NCBI GenBank assembly: GCA_936450465.1
Contig: OW388300.1
Location: 46,390,358-46,454,357 of the forward strand
Direction of reading: 5' to 3'
Origin: Gibbula magus
Lineage: Eukaryota; Mollusca; Gastropoda; Trochida; Trochidae
DNA: 64,000 nt
Made by a program: the position numbers and the translations under genes. Shown here piece by piece: positions 12,131-25,740 of this stretch. The notes beneath the pieces are model-generated. The model saw only the letters and a list, made by a program, of their open reading frames with translations, was not told the DNA's origin and did not search any database. The stretch's first letter is position 1; the number at the start of each line of letters is the position of its first letter.

Positions 12131-13711
12131 CAGAAGTGCCTTTGCTGATCTGGCAGTCTTCCAAGTAATGTAATAATGGACTTTCTCAAAATGACTAAAT
12201 AAGATTGAGTTTCGCCGCCTCGCTTGACAGTTTTGAGTAATAAACGACCGAGGTGTTAGGAATCCTCAGGAGTAGGTATCTCTGACTTTTGGGAAAGTTG
12301 ACATGTCAATATACATCTCCCAACGACAAGTCCTTCCAAGTAGGCATTGTATCCATTGGTTGACTCGAGGTGAAAAGGTTCTTATATTTAATGTATAGCC
12401 CACTGGAGAAAGCGTTATCTATATGTTTAAACTTGAACTGGTCAACGGGTTAGCGTCAACATTGTAATTCCAAGAAAAATCTCTCAGGATAATGTCATTA
12501 AAACATTAAACATAACTTAGTATGTAACGTCTAAAGCAAGTTTCAACGTCTACATCGATTCACCCGGAACAATTTTCCGAGGAAGCACAAGCTACAATCA
12601 AATTTGACATCTGAAGCGTTTACTTTTACCAGCACGCTAAATGGTAAATATACTTCGATCACATTCTGGAAAGAAGAGCCCAGGCGATTTCATGGCATGG
12701 GGGTCTATTTCTGGTGAAATGAACCTCAAAGTTAGCATCAATTGTCCGTACACACAAAAGAGACTTTACAGAGGAAGAATAATACGGACGTCCGACATCA
12801 GATTGTCATCTCACTGACCACTCAACAGTAAATCAGATTTGCGGGGGAATCATTTACATGATTGACCGATGTCCGTTACATAGAGTGGTCAACAAGGTTA
12901 GTATACGCATTCCAAGAAGTCTATTAATGAAGTGAAACTACCTTAACGGTATTGTAACCGACCGGATATCGCTTCAGTAAACATATTCGTATTATTCCCG
13001 TGACAATTGTTCAAGAGCGAGTGCTGGGGAGGATAAAATGAAACTATATTATCTTGAAGATTTTAATTTTACTTATGAACAGCAACTATCAATAATATTG
13101 AAATGATCACATAACAATCACGAAATATGTTCCTTGGTACTTTATCTATTTTTACTTTGATTTTAATAGGGTATTTATAAATGTTAGTAATAAGAGTCTT
13201 TTTGAAATTTATATAGGTGGTAAGTGAAACAAATGTACAGCGTGTATTTAGCGGATGGAGCTGTAAGTTCGTTTTCTAATTGAAGTAAAGCGGTCTCACA
13301 AATTGGAAATATCAATGATATTCTATGATGGAGTTCCTGCGATACAGGGATGGTGAATATAGGATATAGTTTACGAGCAATACATCAGTAATTTCATGTA
13401 AATTCTATTACACTTTGTAATTTTCATGGCGTATAAAAAGAGTTTGCGTGAACTAATATTGATCAAATATAGTTGTTGCTTATAAAAAAAAATGATAGAC
13501 AATTAACGACATAGTACCCTATTCTTTGATCTTTGCTGCTAGATACAAGCCTATAACCATCCAATCTTCGGTCACTTAACACTCCTTATCTTCGTAAAGT
13601 GGATAGTTTTTTTTAGAATGGGTTCACATGTACTTCAATTGTAATATGAATGGTTACGACGATGTGAATTCTTTTCCAAATTTTGCTTAAGTTCTAATAC
13701 AACAGGATGTA

Positions 13712-13802
13712 CATGTCATTACGGTTTTTATGATTATTTACATTGTACATAAACTACAGCTGTAATGAGTAGAGACATGTCACAAACAATCTGTCTGTCT
13801 GT
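13712..13802. repeat. Small copy-B-specific insertion
   Basis: Copy A reads straight through from AGGATGTA to AAATAAAGAGGACC, while copy B has about 90 extra bases. The extra piece has loosely inverted ends (ACATGTCATTAC near 13711 and GTAATGAGTAGAGACATGT near 13764). It may be a tiny foldback or the ancestral sequence lost from A. Confidence 0.5.
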
Positions 13803-13912
13803 CAAATAAAGAGGACCAGGATTCGAATCCCGACAGGGACTTAACAACTTTGTTTTAGAGAACTATTCTACACACAGTAAGGTTTGATACATGACACTGA
13901 CGTTCTATGACA

Positions 13913-14028
13913 ACAGTTGGATTGAATTTAGGTAAGTTGAATTTATTATTTAGTACCGCTGGTACATGGGCGGTTATTAGAGTTAATTGCAAAACCCTTT
14001 GGGGGCGCTTATTGGAGCAGGACGCTTA
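13913..14028. repeat. Copy-B-specific segment replacing 6558-7834 of copy A
   Basis: This unrelated sequence lies at the position where A holds its 1.28-kb segment. It includes GGGGGCGCTTATTGGAGCAG followed by GACGCTTATTACGGCG, which looks like two units of a degenerate short tandem repeat. There is no gene. Confidence 0.55.
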
Positions 14029-14184
14029 TTACGGCGAATACGGTATATACCAATCAACATTGCGCAACAATCTTTTGCGTTATTTATTTTAACTAATTAT
14101 AAAGTAATGGGTGATCAAAGATTGAATTGATTGATTGAATGGTTAATTGATGCATGATGTTGCACGTTATTACATGCTGATTAC

Positions 14185-14584
14185 GTTGATACACGTTGAT
14201 ACACGTTGATGCACGTTGATGCACGTTGATGCACGTTGATACACGTTGATGCACGTTGATACACGTTGATACACGCTGATGTACGTTGATACATGTTGAT
14301 GCACGTTGATGCACGTTGATACACGCTGATGTACGTTGATGCACGTTGATGTACGTTGATGCACGTTGATGCACGTTGATGCACGTTGATACACGTTGAT
14401 GTACGTCAATGCATGTTGATGCACGTTGATACACGTTGATGCATGTTGATGCACGTTGATGGACGTTGATACACGTTGATCTACGTTGATGCACGTTGAT
14501 GCACGTTGATACACGTTGATGTACGTTGATGCACGTTGATACACGATGATACAGGTTGATGCACGTTGATGCAGGTTGTTGAAC
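14185..14584 (+). repeat. 10-bp-unit minisatellite, copy B (40 units)
   Basis: It uses the same GTTGAT(G/A)(C/T)AC unit as 7991-8430, again in strict 10-bp register, 400 bp long. The order of unit variants partly matches copy A (for example the shared GTACGTCAATGCAT block at 8217 and 14401) but differs by blocks, implying unit gain or loss after duplication. The three overlapping minus-strand frames over it are by-products. Confidence 0.97.
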
Positions 14585-16341
14585 GTTCCCCTATATTCGT
14601 TTCCTCCACGGAGTTGTGAATTTTATATAATATATTTAGTATAGGTCTTCTTTAAGGATTAGTCCAGCAGAACCTAAAGCAAGATGACCTTTATAATGCA
14701 TATTTGACAGTTTTCTTTAATTTTTTAAATTAAAATATTAGCTATTTTTATATCGCCACTAACGTGTTGTTTCTGTTTCATTTATAAAAAGAAAGCAAAC
14801 AAAAAAGGGTGTTGTATCAAGACGATCACGTTTTGACATTTGTAGTCAAAATATTGGACTGTGAATGATTATAAGTGTATTTATGTTCAGCGCTTGATAT
14901 GACATTTAGCTAACAATTGGTTTCGGTTCAATAATGGCACAATACTTACCAAAATAGTTAATACTTTCAATTTAAAATTGAATTGTTCTGTTTGATTCGA
15001 TTTTTGTACTTATTTCTTATTTTGGATTTATACAACATATTACCCGTGAAAAAGTATTAATTTTAGTTAGTTGCTATCAGAGGATATATGGATGTACTTG
15101 CATACTCTTGCAACTGCATTGAATTTGTAATTTTTCATGTACTGTAAACATGCAATTTCCAATTTGCTCTCTTTAGGACATGTTATTGTGTTTATATTAG
15201 CTTTAATGTCACGGGTAACAGTCTTTGCAATGTGAAGAGCGAATAGCAATCTGCTACTGGCACTTATGGGCTGAATGATAAGGTGAAAGGAAAATGATTT
15301 TCATATAAAAAAAAGCCTGGGGCTTTTTGTCTACTGACGGGATGATCAAAGACAAGATGAGGAATATTTTCAAGGAAATTTTCTTTTGGAATATACTGTC
15401 ATTGCTGTTGAACATATTTTACCATGTTAGTCATCCTATATATCATATATATACTGAAATCATATGTAGAATGAAAATCATCCATTCAGTTAACGACATT
15501 AGTCATACGACTTCTTTGAAAATATTAGGATCATATCGTAGTGAGCAAACTAAATTTTCAAAATTCACAAACCCCGTCAGGACGAATGTTTATCACAGGG
15601 TGAACATCATGGGCGGTACCTTTCGAAATCCCAAGCTTTTTTAATTACCATCGTATGCACAAAAGACTATAAGACATGCGTATTTACTTAAATGTGAGTT
15701 AATGTCATGAGTACAAAAATGTCCTTGGAAATGGAGGAAGACCCTCAAAATGGCATAATCTCTCTATATTGTAGTGGCTCTCCTAGAGCGCTTGGAGCAG
15801 TACAGTGCATGGCAGATATCGTGCAACTTCATGCATGAACCACAGTCATATCGTATGTCTTTTTTCTTTCTTTTTGTGGTACATGTACATAACAATTTAC
15901 AAGTGACATTCTGAGTACAACATATTACACACATGAATTATAAGCAATCAAACCCTCCGTTTTGTGTTACAATTTGTGAGGGTTAAAGAAGGAACAAAGG
16001 TAAAGATAGAATGATGTTTTTAATCTGTCAAATAGTAAATGACAAGTTGACCAAAATTTCATAAATTTTGTGTAGTTGCAAGCAGAATAAGCGTTATATT
16101 TGTCGATATTGTATGTTTTCTTAATGTCATTTTAAATGTAGGTTAAATTTGGTTTCAAGCCGTTTTGTTTTGTTTTAGAAAATGGTGTAATTAATGGTTG
16201 TGATTATCGTGTTAAGTATTCTATTCCTATATTCAGGATATTCAAGACATATGTTTCCTTTTGATATCGTATGTCTTACAAAAATGTACTGTTTATACAG
16301 AAACCGACAAACTCTATGTGTCTTTTTGTTCGCAATATATT

Positions 16342-16392
16342 CAGCTGCATCAGTTTGTTCACCTAAATATGTGCAAATATCATGTAAATTGA
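16342..16392 (+). repeat. Short interspersed motif, copy 2
   Basis: This is the duplicate of the motif at 10139-10195. It reads CAGCTGCATCAGTTTGTTCA, then CCTA, then GTGCAAATATCATGTAAATT. It arose through the segmental duplication. Confidence 0.65.
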
Positions 16393-16724
16393 CATTTATT
16401 GTTAAGCCAATAAAATGACATACGAAGACAAAAATCATCATATATGCATGTGCAAAATAGTCAAAATCCCAAACTTAACCTGTAGTCAGTGGTGCATGTT
16501 TATGAATTTGGCATAATAAATAGACAGATTGGGCAAATTTTGAACATTCAATTGTCTTCTTAAATACGAAACTGCAAAGTAATCAGTCTCGTTTTCACGT
16601 TGATATGATTCTTTAAGACCCGACAAATAACATGCATTTGCAATCAAAAACAGGAGGTGAACAAGTGTTCAGGATCCAGCTTTAACTTGGTTTTCCACCA
16701 ATATGTAAAGTAAAAATAAAACCC

Positions 16725-16934
16725 TCTTATCAAACGTTGTACCATCCTATGTTATGTTGAATTAACAACCTTAAGTTCCAAACACATGATATGGAGATAC
16801 ATACAAGAGACACATACATGTACTCTATATTGGCAAGTGTAGAATTTTAAAATAAGTACTGATGTATTGGTTCTACTTTTTCCAATCTTTATCCGTAATT
16901 TATACATATCAGCACCATCTGTGTGTTTGAACAA
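16725..16934. repeat. Copy-B-specific 210-bp insertion
   Basis: Copy A reads AAAACCCATGTCATT continuously near 10520. In copy B the same words are separated by about 210 bp that begin CTCTTATCAAACGTTG and end GTGTGTTTGAACAA. Ends are only weakly complementary and the target duplication is not resolvable. It may be an unrecognised short element or a deletion in A. Confidence 0.55.
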
Positions 16935-17286
16935 CCATGTCATTTGAAAGTATCATACTTTGATAAATGTAAATGTGTATACTTCTTAACAAAATATATC
17001 TACTTAACCGGCAGCAGTATTTTGTTTATGGGATTAATAATTTGATATTGTTTCTTTTGTACAGCAGCTGTATGGTTGTGAAACCAAGTGACGCCAGGAA
17101 AGCTTGTATGTCAGGTTTTTGTTGAACTTTTTTTGCAGCTAGTAATAGAAGACGCAGTTAGACCTACGCACACAAAACCATGAAGAATATTTAATCTTCA
17201 TGGAGTTACAAATAAGTACAAGCAATTCGAGTTTTCATTCTTTATTCCCTTTATAAGTTAAGGTTCCTTGAGGCTTCATTAGACTA

Positions 17287-17338
17287 ACGTCTTTCAAGTT
17301 AGTAGGTCCTTTACGTCTTTCAAGTTAGTAGGTCCTTT
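17287..17338 (+). repeat. 26-bp tandem duplication
   Basis: ACGTCTTTCAAGTTAGTAGG followed by TCCTTT occurs twice back to back. Copy A (10863-10888) has it once, so this arose in copy B after the large duplication. Confidence 0.9.
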
Positions 17339-18053
17339 GGAAGTTAATGCTTAAGACTGAAACACATAGAAATATAGATATTTAAGCTTTTTGTTGTTTC
17401 AATGGTGGGTCTGAAACCAGAACAAGCGACAAGAACCTTAGTGAACAGACGGATCTTGGAACCTACACTTGTGATAGTTAGCTCCATATAGGCAGTCACG
17501 ATAGCGTGTATGTATTCCAGATATGCCAAGTTTCAGACAGGATGATATGATAAGAACCATTCCTGGGGACTAAGAGTCGTCCCTGTTACCCTACAGGGAG
17601 AGATTAACTCAATAGAGAATACAGATAAGACTGCTTACTCTTTATGAATTCCAGAATGCTACAGAGACATTAAGTGATGAATAATTATAGATATGTTACC
17701 GTAATACTATATTAAAATAACACATAGCCAATTAAGACTGAATAAAATAAAAACATCCTTGATGGCTCTTTAAAATCATCGACTGATGTCTGGACTCTCT
17801 TCTTAGCATATATAATCTGTCTCTTCTATGACATTGTCTCTTTTGAAAATAAACATGTCCCACTGGATGTTAAATTGAGATTATATAAGTATTAAACAAA
17901 TTGCATTAGTTGAGAATATTGCATTATGAACAATAAACATATTGTCTATGGAGAAAAATAGTCAAGTAATTATAGGCTGTAAATGTTCATTAATAGTAGA
18001 CTTGGAGGTATGCTCGGGGAGCTTTTAATGACAAAGTCATTCACTTTTATTCT

Positions 18054-20099
18054 AGTATTATTAGTAACATTTCGATTGACCATCACAAACAACATTGCCC
18101 GTAAAACGCAAGCAAGTTGTTCCTTAGAATTCCCCAATTGAGAAAAGGTATTACGAGGACACTATCGTGCTAACAGAGAATTAGACAAGATCTTCACAGT
18201 ACAGTGTTATCTTCATGAAAAGTCACCTTATATTCCTTTATATAATGCCTGCTTACAAGCACAACATGTAGCTCCCAATGGATGTAGCAGATGCTTCACG
18301 CTTTCATGTTTGTATCCGAGCAACTGGGATAGACCTGTATTAATCACACAACAAGTATATTATTAAAACACATTTTTTGTGAGTCGGGACATCGAATAAT
18401 GGTAGAGCTAGGGGTTTCCCAAATATAAAAAAAAAAATTTCACGAAATAATTACCCCCTTTTACTGCGAAAAGAGATCTTGTCTAAAATCTCAAATTTAA
18501 AAGACCGTTGTGTTATTTTGAATCTAAACGTTAGTAAACATGTGATATTTTTCAATTAAAAATCAGTTTACATCTGAATGAGCAAACATGTACCAATTCA
18601 GTGCACAAGTTTGCATTCCAGGTTCGGAAAATCCAAGAAACTTTACACGCAAGCATCTACTAATCGATAACATTAGCGGTCAATCAACACGACAACCTTC
18701 CACTCAGTTATACAACATTTCAATGCCAATAAGAGATGCATATGTATTGTTCTCAATGTACTGATAATGTATTCATGACAGTGAAGCATGTATATGTATA
18801 AAAACATATTGGATAGAACCATATTTATGTCTAAAACTGAAAGCGCCAAGAATGGGGATACCGGGTCATTATCCTTGGACTAAAAATATGCCTTATTTCA
18901 ATGTTCCCATAATGTATCCATCAAAGCGAACCATGAACACGTCTTCCTTCCACCGAAATATGCTTCATAATCAATCAAATTAGCCAAGTTTTAGCAAATA
19001 GTTGACTGCTTGTTTCGGGGGAAAGAGGCCTACATATTCTTATTGCTGAAATCTAGTAACGACAAAACTCTTAACAACGTTTTGATTAAATTCATAATAT
19101 AGGCCTACTTATATATTCAAATATCGGGTAAGTTGAATGTTCAACTTTATATTCAAATGATAGATTATATATAATATAATGTTATTCATGAATGGATTGT
19201 GTATGCAAATTATTAATACAGTATACTATATCTATGTCACACAACTTTTTTTTATTTTAGACAGTTAAATTGAACAACTAATTGTTTGATTAGTAATCAA
19301 AGCATACAATGTAGATATCGCTTGTAATCATCGCTTGATCTCACACAAACGATATCTACTGTGGGAGCCAGTTTAGGATGATAAATCCTTTTTAATACTA
19401 TTTTCTAGCCTTAACAAGATGCCCCCAACCATGTGGTACAGGCATATGGTAATTCCACTATGGAAATGAATTTTTACCCAACTAGCTATTTTGCTTATAT
19501 TTTATAATCAATGAGAGTATATACATAATATATGTGTCATAATATGCTGGTATAATCATAATAAAAATATTATTTAACATGATATGTGTAAATATGTTGT
19601 ATATTCACAGGACATTTAGAAACGTGTTGATACAACAATCGACACATTCAGTAATGGGACGAAAACACGAGGTATTCGTAGGTTGCGACTTGTGAAATTA
19701 TCAAGCCTGCGTTCGTCGGAAACGCTTGGTGCTGTGTAGTTCATTTTATGCAATGAAGGGAATTCTGTTTAAATTACGTCAGATTCTATCGACACACGTT
19801 AATCGAAGGTGTGTTTCTGTTTGAAACCAAATTTCATGGGATTGTCGTGATGTGAAAATTAAACATCATTATGTCACGTTGTAGATAAAATATTTCTCTA
19901 GTATGTTTTCCAAAAATATGACTCGATGGCTCTTTAATGTATCAATTTAAAAAAGAAAGGAGATTTAGCTTAAAGGATAGATGTAATGACATATCGTCAC
20001 ATTCGGATTCATTAAAATCGGATGTCAATTTGACAACTACTCGATTTTAAATGTCTGATATCGGCCTATAAATTACTTATATAGAGCTTTTTTATTTTA
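18054..20099. other. AT-rich non-coding stretch, no gene seen
   Basis: No supported coding frame is visible. A separated inverted repeat TGTAGATATCG / CGATATCTACTG occurs at about 19309-19367. Otherwise nothing distinctive was found. Confidence 0.5.
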
Positions 20100-20640
20100 A
20101 AAACCCCGCCTAATTTAGCCCCGGCGAACAGAATGCAAATATGCGGGGGTCCCTGAAGCGATGACTCCTTTGACGTCACTGGAGTAATCTCGTTATCGGC
20201 GATAGTCATAATTCAACGTAATATCACAACATTTTGATTGTCAATTTCACTAACACATATTCAATAAAACAACTTAAATTTTCCATATATCGAATGTTTA
20301 GATATCCGACTAGGTAATTCCGCAGATGACAATTACATAATTATTGCATAAACATGTGTTATTGGCGATTTAACAGACCTCATAAACTCATCTAGCGGCA
20401 GTGATAATCATCATTAATTAATTAACGAAGCTCCACGGAGCAGGTCACAGACGACACATGGTTTGTGTTTAATTACAGTTTCGCCTCAAGGATTATATTC
20501 AAAGCGCATCGCGGCGGTGATTGTGGCATTGTTTAAATGGGTAAATTAAAATAAATTAAATTTAATAATCAATTGCAGCTGTATATTGTCTCGATTTTAT
20601 GCTCAATTGATTCCGATAAATGTATCTGTCATTCTTGAGA
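20100..20640. promoter_or_regulatory. Motif-dense block, candidate enhancer/conserved non-coding element
   Basis: This block is richer in GC words than its surroundings and packs several textbook transcription-factor sites: POU octamer ATGCAAAT (20133-20140), CRE TGACGTCA (20171-20178), homeodomain-type TTAATTAATTAA (20414-20425), Sox-type CATTGTTT (20527-20534) and E-box CAGCTG (20576-20581). No coding frame or repeat structure explains it. Sites this short occur by chance, so function is inference; conservation between related species would be decisive. Confidence 0.3.
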
Positions 20641-23600
20641 AAAATGCATTACACGGGATCTTTAACTAATCGTCACTCGTTGTTATTGAAATAAACCTTT
20701 TTGTTAAAAGGCCATAAATCTATTTCAAAATTTGTATACCATTTCTCTTTTAGAAAGGACTTCATTTCACTGCAAAATAATAAATTCAATCCAGTAATAA
20801 TTCAAAGACGAGTAATATGTAGTGATTCAAAACAAGCTTTGCAAAATATATCTGTAAAATGAGACCCTTCGAAGCATTATGGTAATGTGAAAATCTCTCT
20901 ACCAGATGAAGTTAACATTAATACAAGCACCAAACCATATTCACTTATCGCAGTGACTTGAGGAGTCCCATGCACACACATGAACCCGAGCCACCTTATC
21001 TGTACTCTCCTGTGAATACACTTATGCAGATATACTCCAATATGACGTCTTATTGTCTGGTATTATTTTATCTCAGGATTTAGAATGTGCGATGTGCTAG
21101 GGCTTGAAAAAAATCCAAGTTGATTGGTTTGATGTTATTGCATTATGAGTATAGTGACATTTTATTTAATGGTTTCAAGGATGAGTTATACAACGAGCGA
21201 AATCGATACTTTTATTTAGGTGAAAGGTTAGTATTCTGATTATAACCTACCCAAAGAGATTTAATTGAAATTGTCAACAGTTTGCTGAAACTAGATTTCC
21301 GCGAATAATCACCATCATGGCGGTTATGGAACAATCCTGACGTCACAACGGTGCACTATTGTGACGTCATACGGTATTACACTGGTTAAGTATTGCCATA
21401 TACATGTTACACTGCAGGATATTCCATGGAGTAATAATAAAGTAAACTGCAGCAATGTAAACACATCTAGCCATCTACACTCTCACAATGTGTAATTCAA
21501 ACCTATAATGGTATGTATGTAATGTATGCTGTTATATACTAATCCAATTCTCAGATGTTCCGATCATAAAGGGCGTCACCTGGCAAATTTGCAGCAAAGA
21601 ACAGACGCTCAAAGAGGAATAATTTAATGAAATTATAATCTCCTGCCTTTCCCCCTGTATTAGACTTTATGGAATAATTGTGAAAGGTTCGCCAAGGCCC
21701 AAAAAAGTAACATGAGATGGATAGTTTGGTTAGTATACTTATATATACTCAGTATAATTATGTACATGGTCGCTATGTGAAGATGAGAGAGATGTAAGAT
21801 ACGAGATAAGAAAGAAGATGTCAAGGAAATTATGCAATTTAATTTCCGTCATGTCCTTTCCTGCAAGTCTACTTAGCCTATATTCTGACGATGGTGTTTG
21901 CTGTAGTCTATTGGGAGATTAATACACACCCACTACATGATTGTCAGTGCATTATATAATGAATCGGATAGTACAATATGAAGTCTTCAAGTAATTGCTA
22001 TTGGTAACATTGCTATGTTGCTGAAATACATCAATACACTGCTTTGCGACAGCAATGTATTAACTATTTTTAATCACGTGACCTGCAAAGTAAATAAGAC
22101 GTCTCCAAGAGGAAACAATTGCGCCTCACTCCAAGATGATTTGTTTTTTAGATCGTCAACAGAAAGTGTAAATACACACTCAAGACAAGGACGCAGTGTC
22201 AAGTTCTGCAGCAGCGAGTCAATGGAATATTGACAATGGTACGCCTCGAGCTACACGTTGTAAATGTATGTTTAGTGTGAAATTTGATTTGCATACTGTG
22301 AGTAAAGTGGAAGAACTCCATGAAGATCGATAGCGAGGAATAACCTTCGAAGTGACAAGGAGTAATATGTTGGAGTCACGTCAAAGGTCGAGAATTTCAG
22401 CATGTTGCTAAAAAATTACTATTTCAATGATAATCCTTTTGGTTTTGTGACAATGTCAAGATGTAATATATTGATTATGGTCGAAACCGAAAAAAGGACA
22501 GTCGAATTAGTAATAGGCGAATGTAATTTTGAAACTTAAACTATATGAAACAAAATGATAGATTTGGGTTCGTAGTGTTTAAAAGCTCATATAACTAGTG
22601 CACATGTAAATTGATTTTGTAATTGTGACTTCTGCACATGTAAAAGCATGTGCCAGATATATTTGAACTTTAAGGAATGAAAAGCCAAGGGATATGATTT
22701 GGAAGTAAATCAGCAAATCAGACGTTTGGGCACGTATCAAAACCAATGAATTTGTATGTCACTTACAGGAAACAAGTGAGGGTTTTTTGTTAACGATAGA
22801 ATGTAGTCTGCTTATATGTCTCAACCAAGTGTCTACAGATATCAAATAATAAGTGATAAAAGTAACAAATATCCGAGGCTAATTATGCCTTATATTTGTT
22901 TTTATTGGTGAAGCTGGTAAATAAGCCAGATAAACGTGTTGGTTCGATGGATAAGAAACAGGGGTGATTTTCCCACTACATCACATATGCTTATACGCTC
23001 ACTTACACCTATACATAGTTGGTAGTGGTACCCGATTCCTTCTTGGTGGAGCATTCCTACAGTACGGACATGCTTATTGAATCATCATAAAATTAGTATT
23101 AAAATACACGATTTAAAAAATTTTGTATAATCATTTGGGGATCAGGAGAGAGTTACAAATATACTACATGCAACAGTTGAGAGCATTTTATGCATACATA
23201 TATTTTTGGGTTACAGTATTGAAGATGCTGTCATCAAAGTGAGACCATCCCAAAACAAAACAAAACTCTTTGATATGCACAAAAGTACAAAAAAGAAATC
23301 TCTTCAGAAATGTGCCTCCTCCGTATCTTCTCAGGAAGAAAGGATTGCTGTTAGACCCTTCTCACGCTTCAATAAATGCCAATAAAACCATGTTCATAAA
23401 CATATATATCCTCAGTTCCCTTCGACATCAGTTTACTCTCACCAGAAATACTGACGTCTTTATTATAAATACTATTCGTCGTTTTGTTGTGGAAGTGGGC
23501 AACTTAATTGAGTAATATTATTTGTTAAATTAATGAAATATCCGATATTCTTTCACAAATAAAATTTCATAGCCATATTTTAGATGTAAAAACATTAAGA

Positions 23601-25399
23601 TCCCATATAACATTAACCTCCAATAAAGCCAAATTGATTACAAACGCAAAAAAAAACGAAACATGAACATTGATCCTTCTTGAAGTTCCTATGAAAACGA
23701 TCAAAGCCCTCTCACATTTTGATGGTAACATTACCATTTCACTGACGACAAAATTATCTATATAATGCCAATGGTTAGGGTGATTTACTTGAATGTCTCA
23801 CTTTGATCTTGATCACAGAGTAAACAACGACAGGGATCTAATCGCCCGTCATTTTAGATATAATCATCCGTCAACGAAGTATTGTGTTAGCAAAATACTG
23901 CTTACATAAACTAAACATGTGGTATCTAATGGAATAATAATACTAAATTCTTGTTCAGAGGATTTATCATAGACATAATGTACATGTATATGGATGTGTT
24001 ACTTTAGTGTATGAAAAGACAAAGCAGATTTATGGACAACACGCTGACAAATTTAAGTAAAAATAGGTAATGTTCATTTGAAAACCGATACATTATTTCA
24101 TTGAATGTATGGTAATACGCCGCACTTTTCACAATTAAGATTTGGACAATGTGTTCCATAAAATGCTGAATCTAATATATTTGAGTGTATTTCTGAAAAC
24201 GTAATATTTTTTATTTTTCCCCGCAAGTCATAGCTAGTGCTCAATCACTGACTAATATAAGCCTTGCTGCAATTCGTAAACTTTTAGGTTCTAGCGTAGC
24301 GCGCCGCTACACAAGCATAGAGACTTGTTCAAATAGACGCTTCGTATCGATAGAGACTGCAGAGTTTATTTTATAATACTGCGAAAAATAAAATTGTACT
24401 ACTTAGCATTTTATGCAAAAGATGAAAATTTTAAACGTTTTCTCCCTTTTATCCAAAATTGGTTGACTGTTTTTCGATGTTTCCTTTCGATTAGTTAAAC
24501 AGATAGTTTTAAAATTGTTGTTTCACATTCAATTAAATATTCATTAAATGAGGAATTGTGGATAAAATACTACGTTATTGAGCATGACTACCTAATACTT
24601 TCCAGAGTAGACAGTTTTATATGAGAAAATACTTTATTTCATATCTATAAATCATTTATGTAAAATGAAGCTGTAAGATTGTGAGAGGTGAGATGTCCCA
24701 CATACAGGTTAAAGATTATAGTCATGACATAGCCATGCAATGTCTAAAACAAACCAGTTTGATGTTCAATAACACACTTTTATTCCCATAAAATATTTTT
24801 GCTGTACAGTATTGACAAAAAATACTAGTTTTGATATTCTTAATGAAAATTTCTACATGAATCTCTTCACATGTATTTCATCTCCTTATTTTCCCTACGA
24901 GTTCATATCTTGAATGAAAGACATCTTATCAATCATATTTTTCATGGTCCAATGCAATTCATCGGCAATATTTTCCACAAGATTAACACAACTTTTATTC
25001 TACATTTAGATCGTTGTACTGACCATTTTGTGGTTGGATAAACGTATTCAAATACTGATTACTTTTAAGCTTGTAAAGGAAGCATGGTAGATGAAGGTGA
25101 ATGTAGTGAAGATAAGATTAAGTGAAGGTAAGATCAAGGTAACCTAAACCTACTTTGAGGCTTGAACTTCTAACTATGTGAAACTATATTTAAAAATTCA
25201 GCAAATATACTGAATCCCTATTGTTAGTGGCGTGTTTTTATTACTATTTAAAAAAAGGTTTGATCCAATGTCAACCAAAACCATTAAGCAAATACATCCA
25301 GTATTAACAAGCTGGTAGCTCTTACCCTGGAATCGCGAGGTTAAGCTATTGGGTTCATTCGGCAAAGACATTAAAGACCACGTTCGAATCTAAATGTTT
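20641..25399. other. Non-coding stretch, no gene seen
   Basis: Open frames at 22015-22233 and 23270-23515 have no family resemblance, initiation context or neighbouring splice signals that I can support. The only structured feature is the CRE pair at 21338-21369. Confidence 0.5.
21338..21369. promoter_or_regulatory. Paired CRE octamers in inverted arrangement
   Basis: TGACGTCA occurs at 21338-21345 and 21362-21369. The two are linked as TGACGTCACAA, ten bases, TTGTGACGTCA, a perfect 11-bp inverted repeat. They could bind bZIP (CREB/ATF-type) dimers or be the core of a repeat. Similar pairs occur at 27791-27822 and 53086-53114. Confidence 0.45.
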
Positions 25400-25740
25400 A
25401 TTTTAACCAATTTTCAAAATGCACTGAGAACTTTGCAAAACCTTATTTAAAATATGTGCAATGGCAATGCGAGTAAAAATAAAATCAAGGTCAGTTCGAA
25501 GGTCACGTGGTTGAGTCGTCATCTTGATTTAGACACCTTTTAAAATTGTCGACCCTATACACCTTTGACAATCTACTTCTCTGAAGATACCTGCATCTAA
25601 GAGCTCAAACTTGCATATTTGGGCAACTGAAGCTTTAATGAATTTAGATTTTGTAGCGAATTCGTAACACCTTTTCCAAAATGAAAAGACCAGGAGAGCA
25701 TAATTATTTCGATAACATAAACCTGTTACACGCATTTTAT
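25400..25740 (-). repeat. Interspersed repeat (CCACGTGACC family), minus copy
   Basis: Read on the minus strand, this holds GTATCTTCAGAGAAGTAGAT then TGTCAAAGG, followed downstream by CCACGTGACCTTCGAA and TCGCATTGCCAT. The same words in the same order occur at 48480-48640 on the plus strand. It is a multi-copy repeat of unknown type, and no transposase or reverse-transcriptase motif was seen. The open frame at 25529-25735 within it is not supported as a gene. Confidence 0.7.

Larger units (their letters stand above)
11802..18053 (+). repeat. Large tandem segmental duplication, copy B
   Basis: This is a direct repeat of 4727-11645, separated from it by a 156-bp spacer (11646-11801). Compared with A it carries a 215-bp MITE (11916-12130), about 90 bp at 13712-13802, about 116 bp at 13913-14028, about 210 bp at 16725-16934 and a 26-bp tandem duplication at 17287-17338. 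Its minisatellite is four units shorter. It contains no recognisable gene. It could be a true duplication or two divergent haplotypes placed in series by the assembler. Confidence 0.9.

Noticed and set aside
24916..24931. Possible miR-71-like seed TGAAAGACAT
   Set aside because: The match stops after ten bases and no flanking hairpin was seen.
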